A stretch of DNA of 64,000 bases from Nymphaea colorata. Its lineage: Eukaryota > Streptophyta > Magnoliopsida > Nymphaeales > Nymphaeaceae. Below the pieces are notes generated by a model, which was not told the DNA's origin, ran no database searches, and saw nothing but the letters and a program-made list of their open reading frames with translations. Where the stretch lies: NCBI RefSeq assembly GCF_008831285.2, contig NC_045139.1, positions 22,550,412 through 22,614,411 on the forward strand. Reading direction: 5' to 3'. Both the position numbers and the translations under genes were made by a program. Below, in pieces: positions 10,810 through 22,016 of the stretch; position 1 is the first letter of the stretch, and each line of letters opens with the position of its first letter.

Positions 10810-11803
10810 GGCCCCGTTTGATGCTCATGGAAAATACTGTGCAATGCAAATTTTTTTTCTAAGTTTGTATGGTTCTTCCCTGCAGCATGAAACACAGAGA
10901 ATTTTACCATGTTTTTTTCATTGGATTCAAAAAACTTCCCATGCAAAAAAGTCGGACATAGATCGGTTTGACTTTTTTTCGCAAAAATTTTTTTTGCCCG
11001 TTGCTTCATCACCTAAGTCTCTCTCACTCTCTCTCTCGTTGGGCCTTCTTCCTCTTGTTGTGGTTGTTTCTCTTGCCATTGCAGCAGCGGGTTCTTCTTC
11101 AGCAACGGCTCCTCAATAGTGGCTTCTTCCTCAACAAATCAAGTTCGCTTGCTTCCTAGATCACATCCGGTAGAGCCTTCTCCTCGCCCCCTCCTGTCTT
11201 TGTTTCCTATTGGAAGCATCGACATTTCACTAGTGCTCCAACCATCGTTTCCTGATGATCAATTACTTGAGCAAGAGACAATTAGAGACCAATAGCTTTC
11301 TATCTTTCTCTTTCTACACCTCCCTCTCTCTGCCGTAGATTCACAGTGGAAATGTTCTAGTTATTGTGGTGTGCATTCAGTATGGGATTGATTTTAGGGA
11401 TTCAATTTTATGTTTCATTCATTTGGGTTTCTTGATCGATTGGAGTTTCTAGGTTCTTGATTTCTAGGAAGACTGTTGCTACCGTTAGTTGGATTTCTTT
11501 ATACTAAGAAATTGTTCTTAGACTCTTTTATGTTGTTACAGTATTATTTTTTTGAGACTCAAGATGTTGGTATACTGTTTTACAATGTTTCATTGACATT
11601 ATATGATGTTGGGATATATATGCAATGGGTTCAAAAATTTATTCACCGTACGTTTTTTCTGTTCATTAAACAGTAAAGTTTTTTTTCTTGGAAAAAAATT
11701 CAGGCCATCAAGCATGACTTGGAAAAAATTTAATTTCTTCTCACTGTACATTTTTCTTGAAAATTTTACCATGCAAAAAACTTCATGTGCAACAAACGGG
11801 GCC
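10810..11803. mobile_element. MITE-like non-autonomous DNA element
   Basis: The left end ggccccgtttgatgctcatg and the right end (read on the other strand) ggccccgtttgttgcacatg match at 17 of 20 bases and so form terminal inverted repeats. Similarity continues imperfectly inward. The dinucleotide TA flanks both ends (10808-10809 and 11804-11805). The interior has no transposase; small open frames there are T-rich and non-coding. The GGCCCCGTTTG terminus is common among plant MITEs of the hAT and PIF/Harbinger types, but the target duplication is too short to assign the superfamily. Confidence 0.65.
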
Positions 11804-11805
11804 TA

Positions 11806-12552
11806 AATCTGGTATGGCTATGTTTGCTCGACTACATCTACCAATTGGTTAGCTATGAAGTTGTTGCAGTTCATGAATAAACAAATCATGGGTCTCTTAG
11901 GGTCGTAGAGGGACGATTAGTTCAAGATATTGAAGGCATCAGATGAATAATGGTGTGAAGAAGGTCGGGACTATGCCCAGCTACAACTTTCAGCCGGTTC
12001 GACCGCTTTGCAATGGGTTCAGTGGATGCTGATGGTAAAACTAGGGTTTAGTCCTCGGTGGATTCAAAGTCCTTGTCCTCTACTAATTGACTTCCCCTTA
12101 TTGGATAGTGGCCCTGAGCCCTATCCCTTCATCTCGTAACTGCGAGGCAGCCCACTCGCAGTTACGAGATCAACTTGCAAGTTGTTTTTCAAATAAAGTT
12201 TTTATTAAATAAAATCTAAAGATTTACTTTACCTGTTTCTTCTCCGCTAATCTCTCACTGGCCCTAACCACTAGCTGGGCTTCAAGAAATCCTGTGAGGC
12301 GGCTTATATATATGCCCAACACTTCATGATTTAGGGTTTCGTCGAAGGATTACCCTGGTTGGTGCTTCACAGAAGCAAACCTGGCTATCTTTAATCCATT
12401 GGTTTTTTGTCTTCTTCTTCTTTTTCTCTTTCAGTCGATGTTGCCTCTGCCTTTTGCCACTCGTCTACTCATCCTAGAGATTCCAGTGGTAAACTTGCTG
12501 AGGAAACATAGTTCTGAACTAAGGCGCGATTCTGCTGTTGTAACTCCCACAT
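11806..12552. other. Intergenic DNA grading into a probable LTR remnant of Copia-2
   Basis: A primer-binding site begins at 12553, so the DNA just upstream (ending cccaca at 12551) is probably the end of a 5' LTR. A TATA-like gcttatatatatgcc at about 12302-12316 would fit its promoter. The left boundary cannot be placed, and no matching 3' LTR remains. A strong hairpin lies at 12131-12170. Confidence 0.5.
12131..12170. repeat. Perfect 16-bp inverted repeat with 8-base loop
   Basis: The arm atctcgtaactgcgag (12131-12146) is the exact reverse complement of 12155-12170, with loop gcagccca. It could fold as a stable cruciform or RNA hairpin. No run of T follows and no coding context is visible. 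Confidence 0.9.
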
Positions 12553-13604
12553 TGGTATCAGAGCATATGAGATCACTATCATCTGAAACAAGTAAGTAAC
12601 TTTTAGATGATGAAACTTACTGGCGTGCTAGAATGATATAAATCGATGCATAGATAGAAAACTATCGGGGATGCCTAAGGCATGCTAGATTAAGTAACTT
12701 GCAGTATGCTAGAAAGTATTGCTTACACGAGCAATTCTAGTGTTTTTGTGAGAAGAGAGAGAAGATCGAGCGAAAAATGAGAAAAGTATAACTCACATAA
12801 AATGAAGGAGTCAGATAGAGTGGAAAGGAGATGTTTGAAGCTATCCAACAGCTAAGGAGATGTTTAAAGCTATCTCCTCAAAGTATAAAACCACTACTAC
12901 GATGCACGTTCAGTTACTCCTAGAATAGTATAACTCATATAAAATGAAGGAGCCAGATAGAGTTGTTGACCATGTTAACAAGATGTTGTCATAGTAGAAA
13001 ATGTGATATCTGATAACATGCAGATCTGTACGATCATGAATAGCCTACCTCTAACTTTAGAGAAGCTTCCCATTCAGTTAGCTATTCAGCAAGAACACTT
13101 GGCCAAGAGAAAGAATGCAGAACTAATGATAGTCTAAGATAAACCTGCTATTAATCATGTGCATATAAGACCCAAACAATTTAAAAAGAGAACGATGACA
13201 AGTTTAAGAGTAATTTTGTAGGTACTCAGAAACCTCAAGGTGATGTAGTGAAATGCTCCAGGTTCGAAAAGCCTGAACACATCAAGAAGAACTGCATGAC
13301 CAAGTTTCTAAATAAGAAGAACAACAACAATAGAAAGAAAAATCACTGAGACTTCAACAAAGAAGTCATTTGTGTTGCATTAGAATGTTTATTCACAGAT
13401 GGAAAACTAACTGGTTAGTAGGTAGATTCAGGGGCTACCCATCACATTGCAAAAATGAAGGAAGGTGTGGTTTGTATGGAAGACCTGAGTCCAAGAGTAC
13501 AAAAGGTCTATATGAGAAATGATTCGTATTGTGATGTCATGGAGTCGGGTCATCTCGACTCAATGTTGGGGGCACCATTTTGACAGGTTCTATATGTTCT
13601 TTTT

Positions 13605-14455
13605 ATGAACAGGAACTTAGTGTATATCCCTGCTCTGATTGAAAAAGGTTTTAAAGTATGTTTTGTTTCAGAGAAAGCCATAGTGAGAAAACATGGGAGG
13701 ACCATGTATGAAGGGAAATATGTAAAAGAACATGACATGTTTAAGCTTAACAAAATCAATATGGCTTCAGGTTCTGCTTACATTGATTGTCCATTGAGTG
13801 TGAGTGCGAAATTATGGTATGAAATATTAAGCCATGTAAACATTAACAAGATAAAAGACTCTATCATAACAAGGTATAATACCTGATATAAATATAAGTG
13901 ATTTCGTGAATGCCAGTCTTGTTTATATAAAAAAATGGCAAGAAAATGCTTTCCTTCTGAAGTAATCTGGGCCACTGATCTATTAGAGATGATTCATTAG
14001 ATATTTGTGGACATTTCAGGGTCCAAACACATAGTGACATGTTATATTTTATAACATTCATTGATGACTTTTCAAAATTTGGTTATCTTTATCTGATCAA
14101 AGATAAATATGAAGCATTTGAAAATTCAAAAAATACAAAAATGAAGTTGAAAGACAACTTGGAAAATACATCAAGATTGTAAGGTCTGACAAAGGTGGTG
14201 AGTACACATCAAATGAATTTATCAAATACTATAAAGACCTTGGAATTAATAGGCAAAGAACAATGTCTAGAACACCACAACAAAATGGTCTTGCTGAGAG
14301 GTATAACAAAACCCGCTTGAACATGATAAGATCCATGTTGGCATGTGCACAATTACCCAAAATATTTTGGGATGAAGCTATGATAACAACTATGTATACA
14401 GTAAATCGAGTGCTCTGCAAAACATTCTCAACAACTCCTCCTTATGAGAGATGAA
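13605..14455 (+). pseudogene. Copia-2 GAG-pre-integrase and integrase remnants
   Basis: 13605-13886 encodes NLVYIPALIEKGFKVCF and LWYEILSHVNINKIKD, matching the copia GAG-pre-integrase region. 14170-14455, partly in another frame, encodes IVRSDKGGEYTSNEF and SRTPQQNGLAERYNKT, the second Asp and the Glu of the integrase DDE triad, followed by LPKIFWDEAMITTMYTVNR. Frameshifts and stops between the pieces make it non-functional. Confidence 0.85.
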
Positions 14456-15039
14456 TTGGTGTAAAACCAGACCTGAGACATCTCAGGAGATGGAGATCTA
14501 TATCCCATATAAAATTTTTTAGATAAAAAAATGGATAAACTAGATAATAGATCTGTAAAATTTTTGTTTATTGGATATCCAAAAGGATCCAAAGGCTACA
14601 TATTATATCACTAGGCTATGGAGCTTATCAAAAGTAGGGATGTAGAGTTCCTAGAATAAGTAAATAATAATGACAATGATCTAGTGGGAGATCAAACCGA
14701 TCTACTTGATGATCTAATTTATTCAAAAGAATAGTCTGACAATCAACTGATTGAGGAACGGTTTAGTAATGAACCAACCGATTCAAGTACCTCATCTTTT
14801 CAGACTTTGTCAGGTCATAAAAGACTTGGAGCTCCTCTTTCATATTTGAATGATTACTTTGTATATCTAGCAGAAGAGTTATGCTATTTGACAGATATTG
14901 AAGAAATGTTAGACAATCTGACATATGATAAAACAATAAATTTGCATGAATCGTCAGATTGGGTAAATGCTATGAATAAAGAAATCAAATCCATAGAAAA
15001 TAATAAAGTCTGAGAATTAGTAGATTCTTAAGGATAGAA

Positions 15040-15393
15040 GATCCATTGGGTGTAAATGGGTGCTAAAAGAAAAAATATAAAGCTGACAGATTAGTCGAGA
15101 AATTTAAAGCAAGACTGGTGGCGAAAGGTTTCTCCCAAAAAGAAGAATTGGTTATTTAAAAACATATTTACCAATTACAAAATTTGCATCAATCAGAATA
15201 ATTCTAGCTATCGCAGCCTTATATGACTTGGATGTTTGTAAGATTGATGTAAACACTGTTTTTCTGAATGGTGAGTTAACAGAAACTATATATATGACTC
15301 AACCACAAGGATATGACATTGAAGAAAATAAAGACAAAGTATACAAGTTGGATAAATCACTGTACGATTTGAAGCGGTCACCTAAACAAGGGA
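15040..15393 (+). pseudogene. Copia-2 reverse transcriptase N-terminal fragment
   Basis: The broken translation includes AKGFSQKE, DVCKIDVNTVFLNGEL, YMTQPQGYDIEE and YKLDKSLYDLKRSPKQ, typical of the first third of copia RT. It stops just before the region that would hold the YVDD catalytic box. The loss coincides with the LINE-A junction. Confidence 0.85.
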
Positions 15394-15909
15394 GCTCAAT
15401 GTAATTCTGATTGATGGGCCCATTAAGCTCCAGAGGCTCTAAAGCCGGCCAACACAATGAGGTAGAAGTTGTGGGTTAGAGAAATAAAAAAAGGGCTAGG
15501 AAGCCCCTGGATAATCTTACAAACTTTTCACCGATTCTCTGGTCGCAAGGCCATGAAGGGTTAAAGTTGTGTCTCAACAATACTCACACAACCTCCTCTT
15601 CAGGTGTGGTTGTGAGATGTGAAGGATTGTTTGAAGATATCAATCGGCGAGTGGCTTGCTCACCTAACCAAAGCATCAATGCATCTCCTCCTTCTATGGA
15701 TACGATTGACAATGCCGAGAGGATTGGGATCAGCTGGATCAAAGTGTGAGGCTAGATGAAGGGGATGGCTTAGTGTTGAAAACCAGTGGGGGCGCCTTAG
15801 ACCTCAACCTATGTAAATCACTAGAGTTCGCATGATCAAGGCTCTCCAGAGTCTGCCACCATGCAGTAGGCTATTGAGGTTAGACACCCGCCTCCTCCCG
15901 TTTGAGTAG

Positions 15910-16640
15910 ATGTGAATTATTGCGTGGAATGTTCAAAAATTGGTTGGACAACTACCAAGTGGGTCTCAACCTGATTTTCCAAGACCATTCTCCTAATCTT
16001 TGTTTCTTCATTGACTCGTTACTGTCTATCACTCATTTTGAACTGTGGAAACACAGTTATCCACATCTTGCATTTTTCTCTAATGCTACTCTATGTGATG
16101 ATGTAGCGTAGATCATCCTTTGCTGGAACCTGCTGTGAGTGTCAGTTTGCTCAATTGTGATAGGGCATGGATTGCAGTAGATTGCAAGTGTCGTCGATCA
16201 GGTGTCAACTTTATTTTGTACGGAGTTTATCTTCATTCTAATCATGTCATATGTCGATTGGATATTCATCGCCTCAGTTGCAGCATCTTTCATTTTTTTG
16301 GTCCCATATATGCTTCATGAGCGATTTTAATGTCATGAGAAACGCATGCGACAAAATGGGCAGGGCACCGTCAAAGCTATGAGCTTTTCCGTTCTTTCAT
16401 TTGTCAGTTTGGGCTTCACGTGGTGGATAATGTACAAACGGTCTATACCTGGAGCAATAACTATGTGAATGATAGCTTAGTCTTGTGTAATCTTGATTGG
16501 GCATTGTTAAATCCGAATTGGGATCTCATTCCCTATCGACTAGCAAGACTTAAAATTCTTCTGAGGTCCACTTCAGATCACATCCCTCTGCTTCTATCGA
16601 TTCTTGAACCCCAAAGGGGGGCTTTTAGGCACGAGGCATG
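15910..16640 (+). pseudogene. LINE-A endonuclease domain remnants
   Basis: ORF2 appears to begin at ATG 15910, followed directly by TGA, then IIAWNVQ, the conserved start of L1 endonucleases (xWNxRG). Later pieces in various frames include FILYGVYLHSNHVI, DFNVMRNACDKMGR (matching GDFN), VYTWSNN and STSDHIPLLLSI (matching SDHxP). These motifs belong to the AP-endonuclease fold that nicks target DNA. Several frameshifts and stops separate them. Confidence 0.8.
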
Positions 16641-16889
16641 AGAAAGAAAAAGAAAGGGACGGTGAAGTTGAAGTGGACCTCAACCGACATATGAAAAACT
16701 TCCAAAGCATGAACTCAAACGAGGCATCACACAAGGCCAATCCAAATCGCTCGAAAGTCGAAACTAAACTAGCGCTTTCTTTCCCCGTGGTAAAGCTTTG
16801 TTCAAATTCTTCAATTTTTGATCCTCTTGGGAAGGGTGTCGCATAAATTATTCAGAGAGCATGAAACACTAACTGCAGAGACTGCCGCA

Positions 16890-18115
16890 TGATTCGACTA
16901 ATTCTCAAGTTGGAATCCACTCGTAGGGCATTGGCTCAATGGAATTCCATGGTGTTTGGGAGAGTAGAGCTCCATTTTCCAACCTAAAGAGTTGACCGCA
17001 TTCAGTCTCAGACTGAAGGATCTTGGGCGGCTGATGGGAACTGTGAGATCCTCCTTTGCAAAGAGCTGAACTAGGCTCTTGAAGAGGATTACGTCTTTTG
17101 GAAACAAAAGGCTAGAAATTATTGGCTTATTGATGATGATAAAAACACCCGGTTCTTCCATGCCCAGGCAAAAGGAAGATTCAAGAAGAATTCTATTTCT
17201 TCTATCAAAGTTGGGCAGGTCATAGCCAGAGATTCAGAACATATCCATAGTTTATGTATTGATTATTTTGCAGCTTTTTTTGCCCTTGATTCTTCTAGCG
17301 GCTTGATGATGGACGGGTGCTCTGAGGGCCCTGTTGCTAGCCAAGACGAAGCAGCTTGGTTGGAGAGACCTTTGGAGGATTCAGAAGTTGGAAAGGTAGA
17401 GTTTGAATCATGCAGTGACAAGGTGCTTGGCTCTGATGGCTTCCCAAATGGTTTCTTCAAAGCTTATTGGGAAATGGAGGGTCTTGATGTGGTAGAGGAG
17501 GTCAAGGATTTCTTTCATATAGGTAGGATGGTGAAAAAGATTAATAGATCTCACTTGGCCTTGATCCCCAAATTTTCAGGGGCCGAGAATATCAAAGACT
17601 TCCACCCCATTGCTTTTTGCAATTCCGTATATAAGTTCATTACCAAGATCATGGTTGATAGAGAGGGGGATTTTGGGCCGGATTCTGGGTAATGAACAAG
17701 GAGCCTTCCTTCCTAGCTGGAACATTTATGACCAGATTTTGCTTGCCCATGAGTTGGTCATCAGCCTAGATTGACATAATGGTGCATCTATTCTTCTAAA
17801 ACTTGATCTCTCCAAGGCGTATGATCATGTTAATTTTGTCTTCCTTTACCATGCTTTGGGCTTTGGAATGACTTCGCATCCCGCCTGGTTGGATCAAGAA
17901 AATTATTACTTGTGTGAGTAGTGCTTTTAAATGGTAGAGAAGGCACATATTTTGAGGGGAAAAGGAGGCTACATAAAAAAGATCCTCTCTCCCCACATCT
18001 TTTCCTTATTGTTATGGAGATGTTATGGGCTGCCTAGAAATTCAGAATTCCCATGGATCTTACTCAATTCCCACAGTCCTCGCCTATGTAGATGATATCC
18101 TGTTGTTTTGTAGAA
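16890..18115 (+). pseudogene. LINE-A reverse transcriptase remnants
   Basis: Pieces include FWKQKARNYWLIDDDKN with TRFFHAQAKGRFKKN, then an open stretch at 17303-17692 with KVLGSDGFPNGFFKAYW, NRSHLALIPKFSGAENI and DFHPIAFCNSVYKFITKI, which are RT motifs of plant L1 elements. LLKLDLSKAYDHVN follows near 17800 and YVDDILLFCRTN near 18087-18119, the latter holding the catalytic Asp pair. The sequence then breaks off at the MITE-like insertion. Confidence 0.85.
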
Positions 18116-18116
18116 C

Positions 18117-18795
18117 TAACACCCTATTCGGATAGAGGGAGGGAAAGGGAGGGAAAGAGAAGGATTGAACAATCAATTCTTTTTGGTTGACTAATTAAAA
18201 AAAAATGAAAGGAAAGGAAAGTAAAAAATTTGTTTGGTTGCAAAGGAAGGGAATGGAAATGATGCTCTAATGTAAATTGAATCCCTCCAAAATTGGAGGG
18301 ATTGGGAAGGAAAGGAAAAGTCTATCCTTTTCTACCATGTATGTCATTGATCTTGCATGACTCTTTCTCTCCCCCCCACTGCTGGTCAAGACTCTGACGG
18401 GTGCCGGGTCTGTCTCTCTCCCCCTTCCCACAACTGCTCGAGACTTGGAGGGTCATCTTCCCCGTTCAGACCATACTGACCATCGCTGCCATTGGACAGT
18501 GGGTTGCCGCTGTTCATTGTGTTCCCTGTATACCTCTAGAATTGAATGTTAAGGGTATTATTGTAAAGTATTATAAATTCTATCATCTTTTCCTTTCTAT
18601 CCAAACAAGCTTTACTAGAATTGAATGTTAAGGGTATTATTGTAAAGTATTATAAATTCTATCATCTTTTCCTTTCTATCCAAACAAGCTTTATAATGAT
18701 CTTTTTCTTTTCATTTCCCTTCCTTTCCCATTCTCTTTCCCTCCCTTTCTTTTCCTTTCCCTTTCACCCATCCCTTTTCTTTCCTTTCCCTCCCG
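18117..18795. mobile_element. MITE-like insertion with purine/pyrimidine inverted ends, inside LINE-A
   Basis: The left end is purine-rich (gagggagggaaagggaggg) and the right end pyrimidine-rich (ctctttccctccctttc and ttcctttccctccc), forming imperfect inverted repeats. Inner parts also mirror each other: ctattcggatag near the left and ctatccaaacaag near the right. It sits between LINE motifs FCRTN and LLEKVENK, with some LINE residues missing between them. No transposase is present and the exact ends and target duplication are uncertain. Confidence 0.6.
18536..18693. repeat. 79-bp tandem duplication within the MITE-like insertion
   Basis: The block starting ctagaattgaatgttaaggg is present at 18536-18614 and 18615-18693, essentially identical. 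It ends with ccaaacaagcttta in both copies. Confidence 0.9.
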
Positions 18796-18820
18796 CAGGT
18801 TGTTAATTGAGTGAAGGCAT

Positions 18821-20100
18821 GTGTACCCCCTGCTAGAAAAGGTAGAAAATAAACTAAGTGACTGGAAAAGGAATATGCTTTTTTATGCGGGACGTGTCTG
18901 TTTAATGAAGAATATCCTCTCACAAATCATTCGCTATTGGAGCAGTGCTTTCAGACTCTCTATGGGCACCATTCAAAGGCTAGAAAGACTTATGGCAGGT
19001 TTTGTTTGGGTGATTCGGTGGATCAACACCGTTCCCATCTCATTAGAGTTTATGCTTCCTGGTGGACGAAGGAGGTATTGACATCCCTGATATCAATACT
19101 CTCAACAAAGCTATGTTGATTAAATGGGGAGTGAAAACGTTATGGGAAGATTCTACGTGCGCTGCACATGTTAGGAAGAAATATTTGCACCGTAGCAGCC
19201 TATGGTTACCTAAAAGAGTTTCCCATCAGTCTGCTGCATGGAAGGGCATCGTCTGGGCATGGAAGTAGATTGCCTACTTAATTCATTGGAATCTGAGAGA
19301 TGGGAATCACATAAAGCTCTGGTTTGACTCATGGAGCTGGGGTATCCTTTATTTTTTTACTCAGTGCAGATGACTTTGGGAGTATTGAGGATCTTCTTGA
19401 CATCTCTGTGGCTGACGCGTTTCGAAGGGAGGCTCAGGTCAGTGGTGCTATTAGACTCCCGTGGATGTATCAAGCTCTAGATGTTATGCAGCTCAATGAC
19501 AATCCTGACCAGCTTTGGTGGGGTGACGCTTATGCTTCAGCACTATCATGTAACGATATTTGTGTTCATATAAGAGTGCATAGACCTGTCACGGACTGGA
19601 ACTCTTTCCTGTGGGCTTCAAAAGCTCCCCTAGTGCTGTTTGGTTCAGTTTCCTTACAGCCAAGGGAAGACTTTTAACGCTTGATCGGTGCAAGAAGCAA
19701 GGTCTTGCTTTGCCTAATCAAGGTTTTGTTTGCAATTTTCCATAAGGCTCACCAAGTTTTGGCAGTTGGTCTGTCTGCCCGGTGGTCCCATTCCCATTGG
19801 AGCTGTGTTTCGTTATCTAACTTATCTTAGATGATATCATTTTGTCGATTCCTTCATTGGATAATTGTAGTGCTTTCGTGGTGGGACCTAAAAGATGGAG
19901 GAGTCATATCAGATCTATTCGGAATTATCCGTGCAATGCTTCCATGGTGTTCTCTACTGCTCACTGTCGTAGGAAGTGTGTTTATTTCTTACCAACTCTA
20001 ATCCTTCTATTGATGTCATTTCCCTGCTTTCGAAGCCATGCTCCTTGGAGTCAAGGTTGTGTTGGAATGTGTTTCCCCGTAAACATTTTCCCAAAAACCA
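18821..20100 (+). pseudogene. LINE-A C-terminal ORF2 region
   Basis: The open piece at 18821-19081 encodes LLEKVENKLSDWKRNMLFYA and GRVCLMKNILSQII, the conserved post-RT region of plant L1 elements. It continues as KAMLIKWGVKTLWED and RDGNHIKLWFDSW, then fragments resembling the zinc-binding zf-RVT region (NSFLWASKAP and, in another frame, LPNQGFVCNFP). Multiple frameshifts are present. Confidence 0.75.
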
Positions 20101-20134
20101 TGTATATAACCATTTTTTTTGTTAATAAAAAAAG

Positions 20135-20998
20135 GATCCTCGAAAGGCTTTGCAGCGGAAATTTTTGCCAAATACTTGATGGACTTAATGATATTGCAAA
20201 ATAAGCCAATAATTTTACTAAAACTGCATCCCTATTCTGGACACTCCAAAGAGAGGTATTTCTGCAATTTTCGACAGATCTCTATATTGGATCATGGATT
20301 TTCATGCTTAAATCACCATTTAAATATGCTTCCAGGCACGAAATTGATTAGAGAGTGGATCTATCTCTAGATATCCCTCAGATATATGAGAATGCCTATA
20401 AAATCCTCATTTTAACTATGAATTTGATGAAACTTCGACTGTAGCTCATTGACACACGAGACAACATAAACACAATTTAAACTGTAAAAACATGAATAAA
20501 ATGCATGCAAATAACATAAAAAATATAATGCATTTTTTCATTCATTATCAATAAATGCAAATAACTTTTTTTTGGTACCCAGTATTCAGTTTCTAATGAA
20601 AAATCAAGAACCATGAACATCAGAACATGCCATTCGAGGGTGAAGCCATGGGGCCTTGCTGGCCCCATGGCCTTCCCTCAGGGTTTCAGAAAAAAAAATC
20701 GTACTTATAATTTTAAAAAATAATTTAGCCTATATGAAAATTTTGAAAAACACAATTTGGCTCCCCATTGAAAAATTCCTACCTCCGCCACTAATGTCAT
20801 TAAGCCAAAAGCGTCGAAAATAAAGAGACCGCATTAGTTCTGTCTATTAAGCAAATGATTATCTAACTATAACTTTGAAATAAAAACAAAGTATTTATCT
20901 GATCATAGGAACTAACCAAAAAATGAAAACAAAATTGTTCACGTTGTTTGGTTAGTTACAACGTTATGAAATAGAGATTACAAATCCTAATTAACAAA
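20135..20998. other. Intergenic DNA between LINE-A and LINE-B
   Basis: No gene is supported. A perfect 10-bp inverted repeat ccatggggcc / ggccccatgg with loop ttgct lies at 20646-20670. The stretch from there to about 20800, ending ctccgccactaatg, resembles the other short AT-rich fragments with a GGCTC(T/C)GCCACT-type end in this window. Confidence 0.55.
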
Positions 20999-21150
20999 TA
21001 TGCAGCCTATCCTTATGTGCATTGTTGGAGCCTCCCAAGCAGCTTTCATACTGGCCAATGACATCATCCATAGCCTTAACAAGAGCAAAAATGATTCTAT
21101 TTGCGTGAAGATCGACTTATCTAAAGCCTATGACAGAGTGTCATGGACTT
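20999..21150 (+). mobile_element. LINE-B, 5' segment (reverse transcriptase fragment)
   Basis: The translation contains SQAAFILANDIIHSLNKSK and ICVKIDLSKAYDRVSWTLL, a core RT motif of plant L1 elements. The LINE is 5'-truncated near 20999, as is common for non-LTR elements. The reading is interrupted at 21150 by the TG start of Copia-3 and resumes at about 27606. Confidence 0.85.
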
Positions 21151-22016
21151 TGTTGGGTTGGGTCCAGCCTCAAGTGAGGACTTGACCCGTCCGCTCACTC
21201 AAGTGAGTGGGCGAAGAAAAAGGGATGGGCACCAGACGGTGCCCTATCCTCTCTCTCGTTCGACTCTCTTTTTTCAAAAAAAAAAACCAAGAGAAGGCTT
21301 CCCTCTTGCTCTCACACAACAAATCGAGAAGGAAAGGAGGAAGCAATAAGAGAAGATGAGAAAAAAAGCAAAAGGCTGCATGGGTTGATCAACAGGTCAA
21401 GAAGAGAGAGAAAAGACAAAGAAAAAAGAAGGAATGAAGGCAATTTTCATTGGGTGATCACTTTCTTGTTTCTTTTGGAGTTCTTTCTTCCATTCATATA
21501 AGAAAGTGTTATTATTCTCTTGTGTTCTCTGTTTTTGTTTTTAAACAGTAGAGATATTGCTGCTGGTGTATTTGGTCCTCTTTGGTAGATATATATAAAG
21601 TCTCATTGCCTGTGGTTTTTTACCCCATTATTGGAGGTTTTTCCACACATACTTGTGTGCATCTCTTCTACTATTTTATTCCTACAATATATCCATTTAT
21701 AATTGGAATTTCAGAATTGTATTTATTACAGCAGTCATGAACTTGGTGTGGGCAGTTTTGTGCACTTCCTGCAACCGAACTAGTTGGTTTGGCTTGTTAT
21801 ATTGATGCTAAAGCAGCTGTTAATTGTATAATTAGTGGATATATGCAATCTTGAATTTGAGAGCATTTGTGGCAACATTAAGTGTTGAAATTGGCTGGTT
21901 GTTGTCTTCTTAAGTATTTGTTTGCTGGAGTAATTTGTTCTTATAAGAATATATTCATTTTTCTGAGTTCTTTTAGACGTTTGAAACAAGGTTGTTGGTG
22001 AGAACAACCATTAACA
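21151..22016 (+). repeat. Copia-3 5' LTR (866 bp)
   Basis: It aligns with 26830-27532 but has about 160 additional bases near 21185-21350, including a segment with an A run and ctctctctcgttcgactctc. Substitutions between the two LTRs are frequent, on the order of 10% by eye, so the insertion is older than that of Copia-1. A weakened primer-binding site tagtatcagagc follows at 22020-22031. Confidence 0.9.

Larger units (their letters stand above)
12553..15393 (+). mobile_element. Copia-2: decayed, 3'-truncated Ty1/copia element
   Basis: It starts at a primer-binding site tggtatcagagc (12553-12564), complementary to the 3' end of initiator Met-tRNA as is usual in copia. Gag remnants follow, including a partly rearranged repeat of a tataactca/ataaaatgaaggag block near 12787 and 12928. 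A zinc knuckle-like CSRFEKPEHIKKNC at about 13255-13300 has lost its second Cys. A protease trace VDSGATHHIAK lies near 13425, then GAG-pre-integrase, integrase and the start of reverse transcriptase. Many stops and frameshifts are present. The element ends abruptly at about 15393 within RT, where LINE-A begins. Confidence 0.85.
15394..20134 (+). mobile_element. LINE-A: degenerate L1-type non-LTR retrotransposon
   Basis: Remnants of an L1-type ORF2 occur in order: apurinic endonuclease (from 15910), reverse transcriptase (from about 16890) and the C-terminal region (to about 20100). It ends near a ttgttaataaaaaaa tail at 20119-20134, comparable to the ttttgttaataaat tail of LINE-B. 15394-15909 may be the end of ORF1 but has no motif I recognise. 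The element has many stops and is interrupted by a MITE-like insertion at 18117-18795, with loss of some RT sequence there. No clear target-site duplication was found. Confidence 0.8.
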
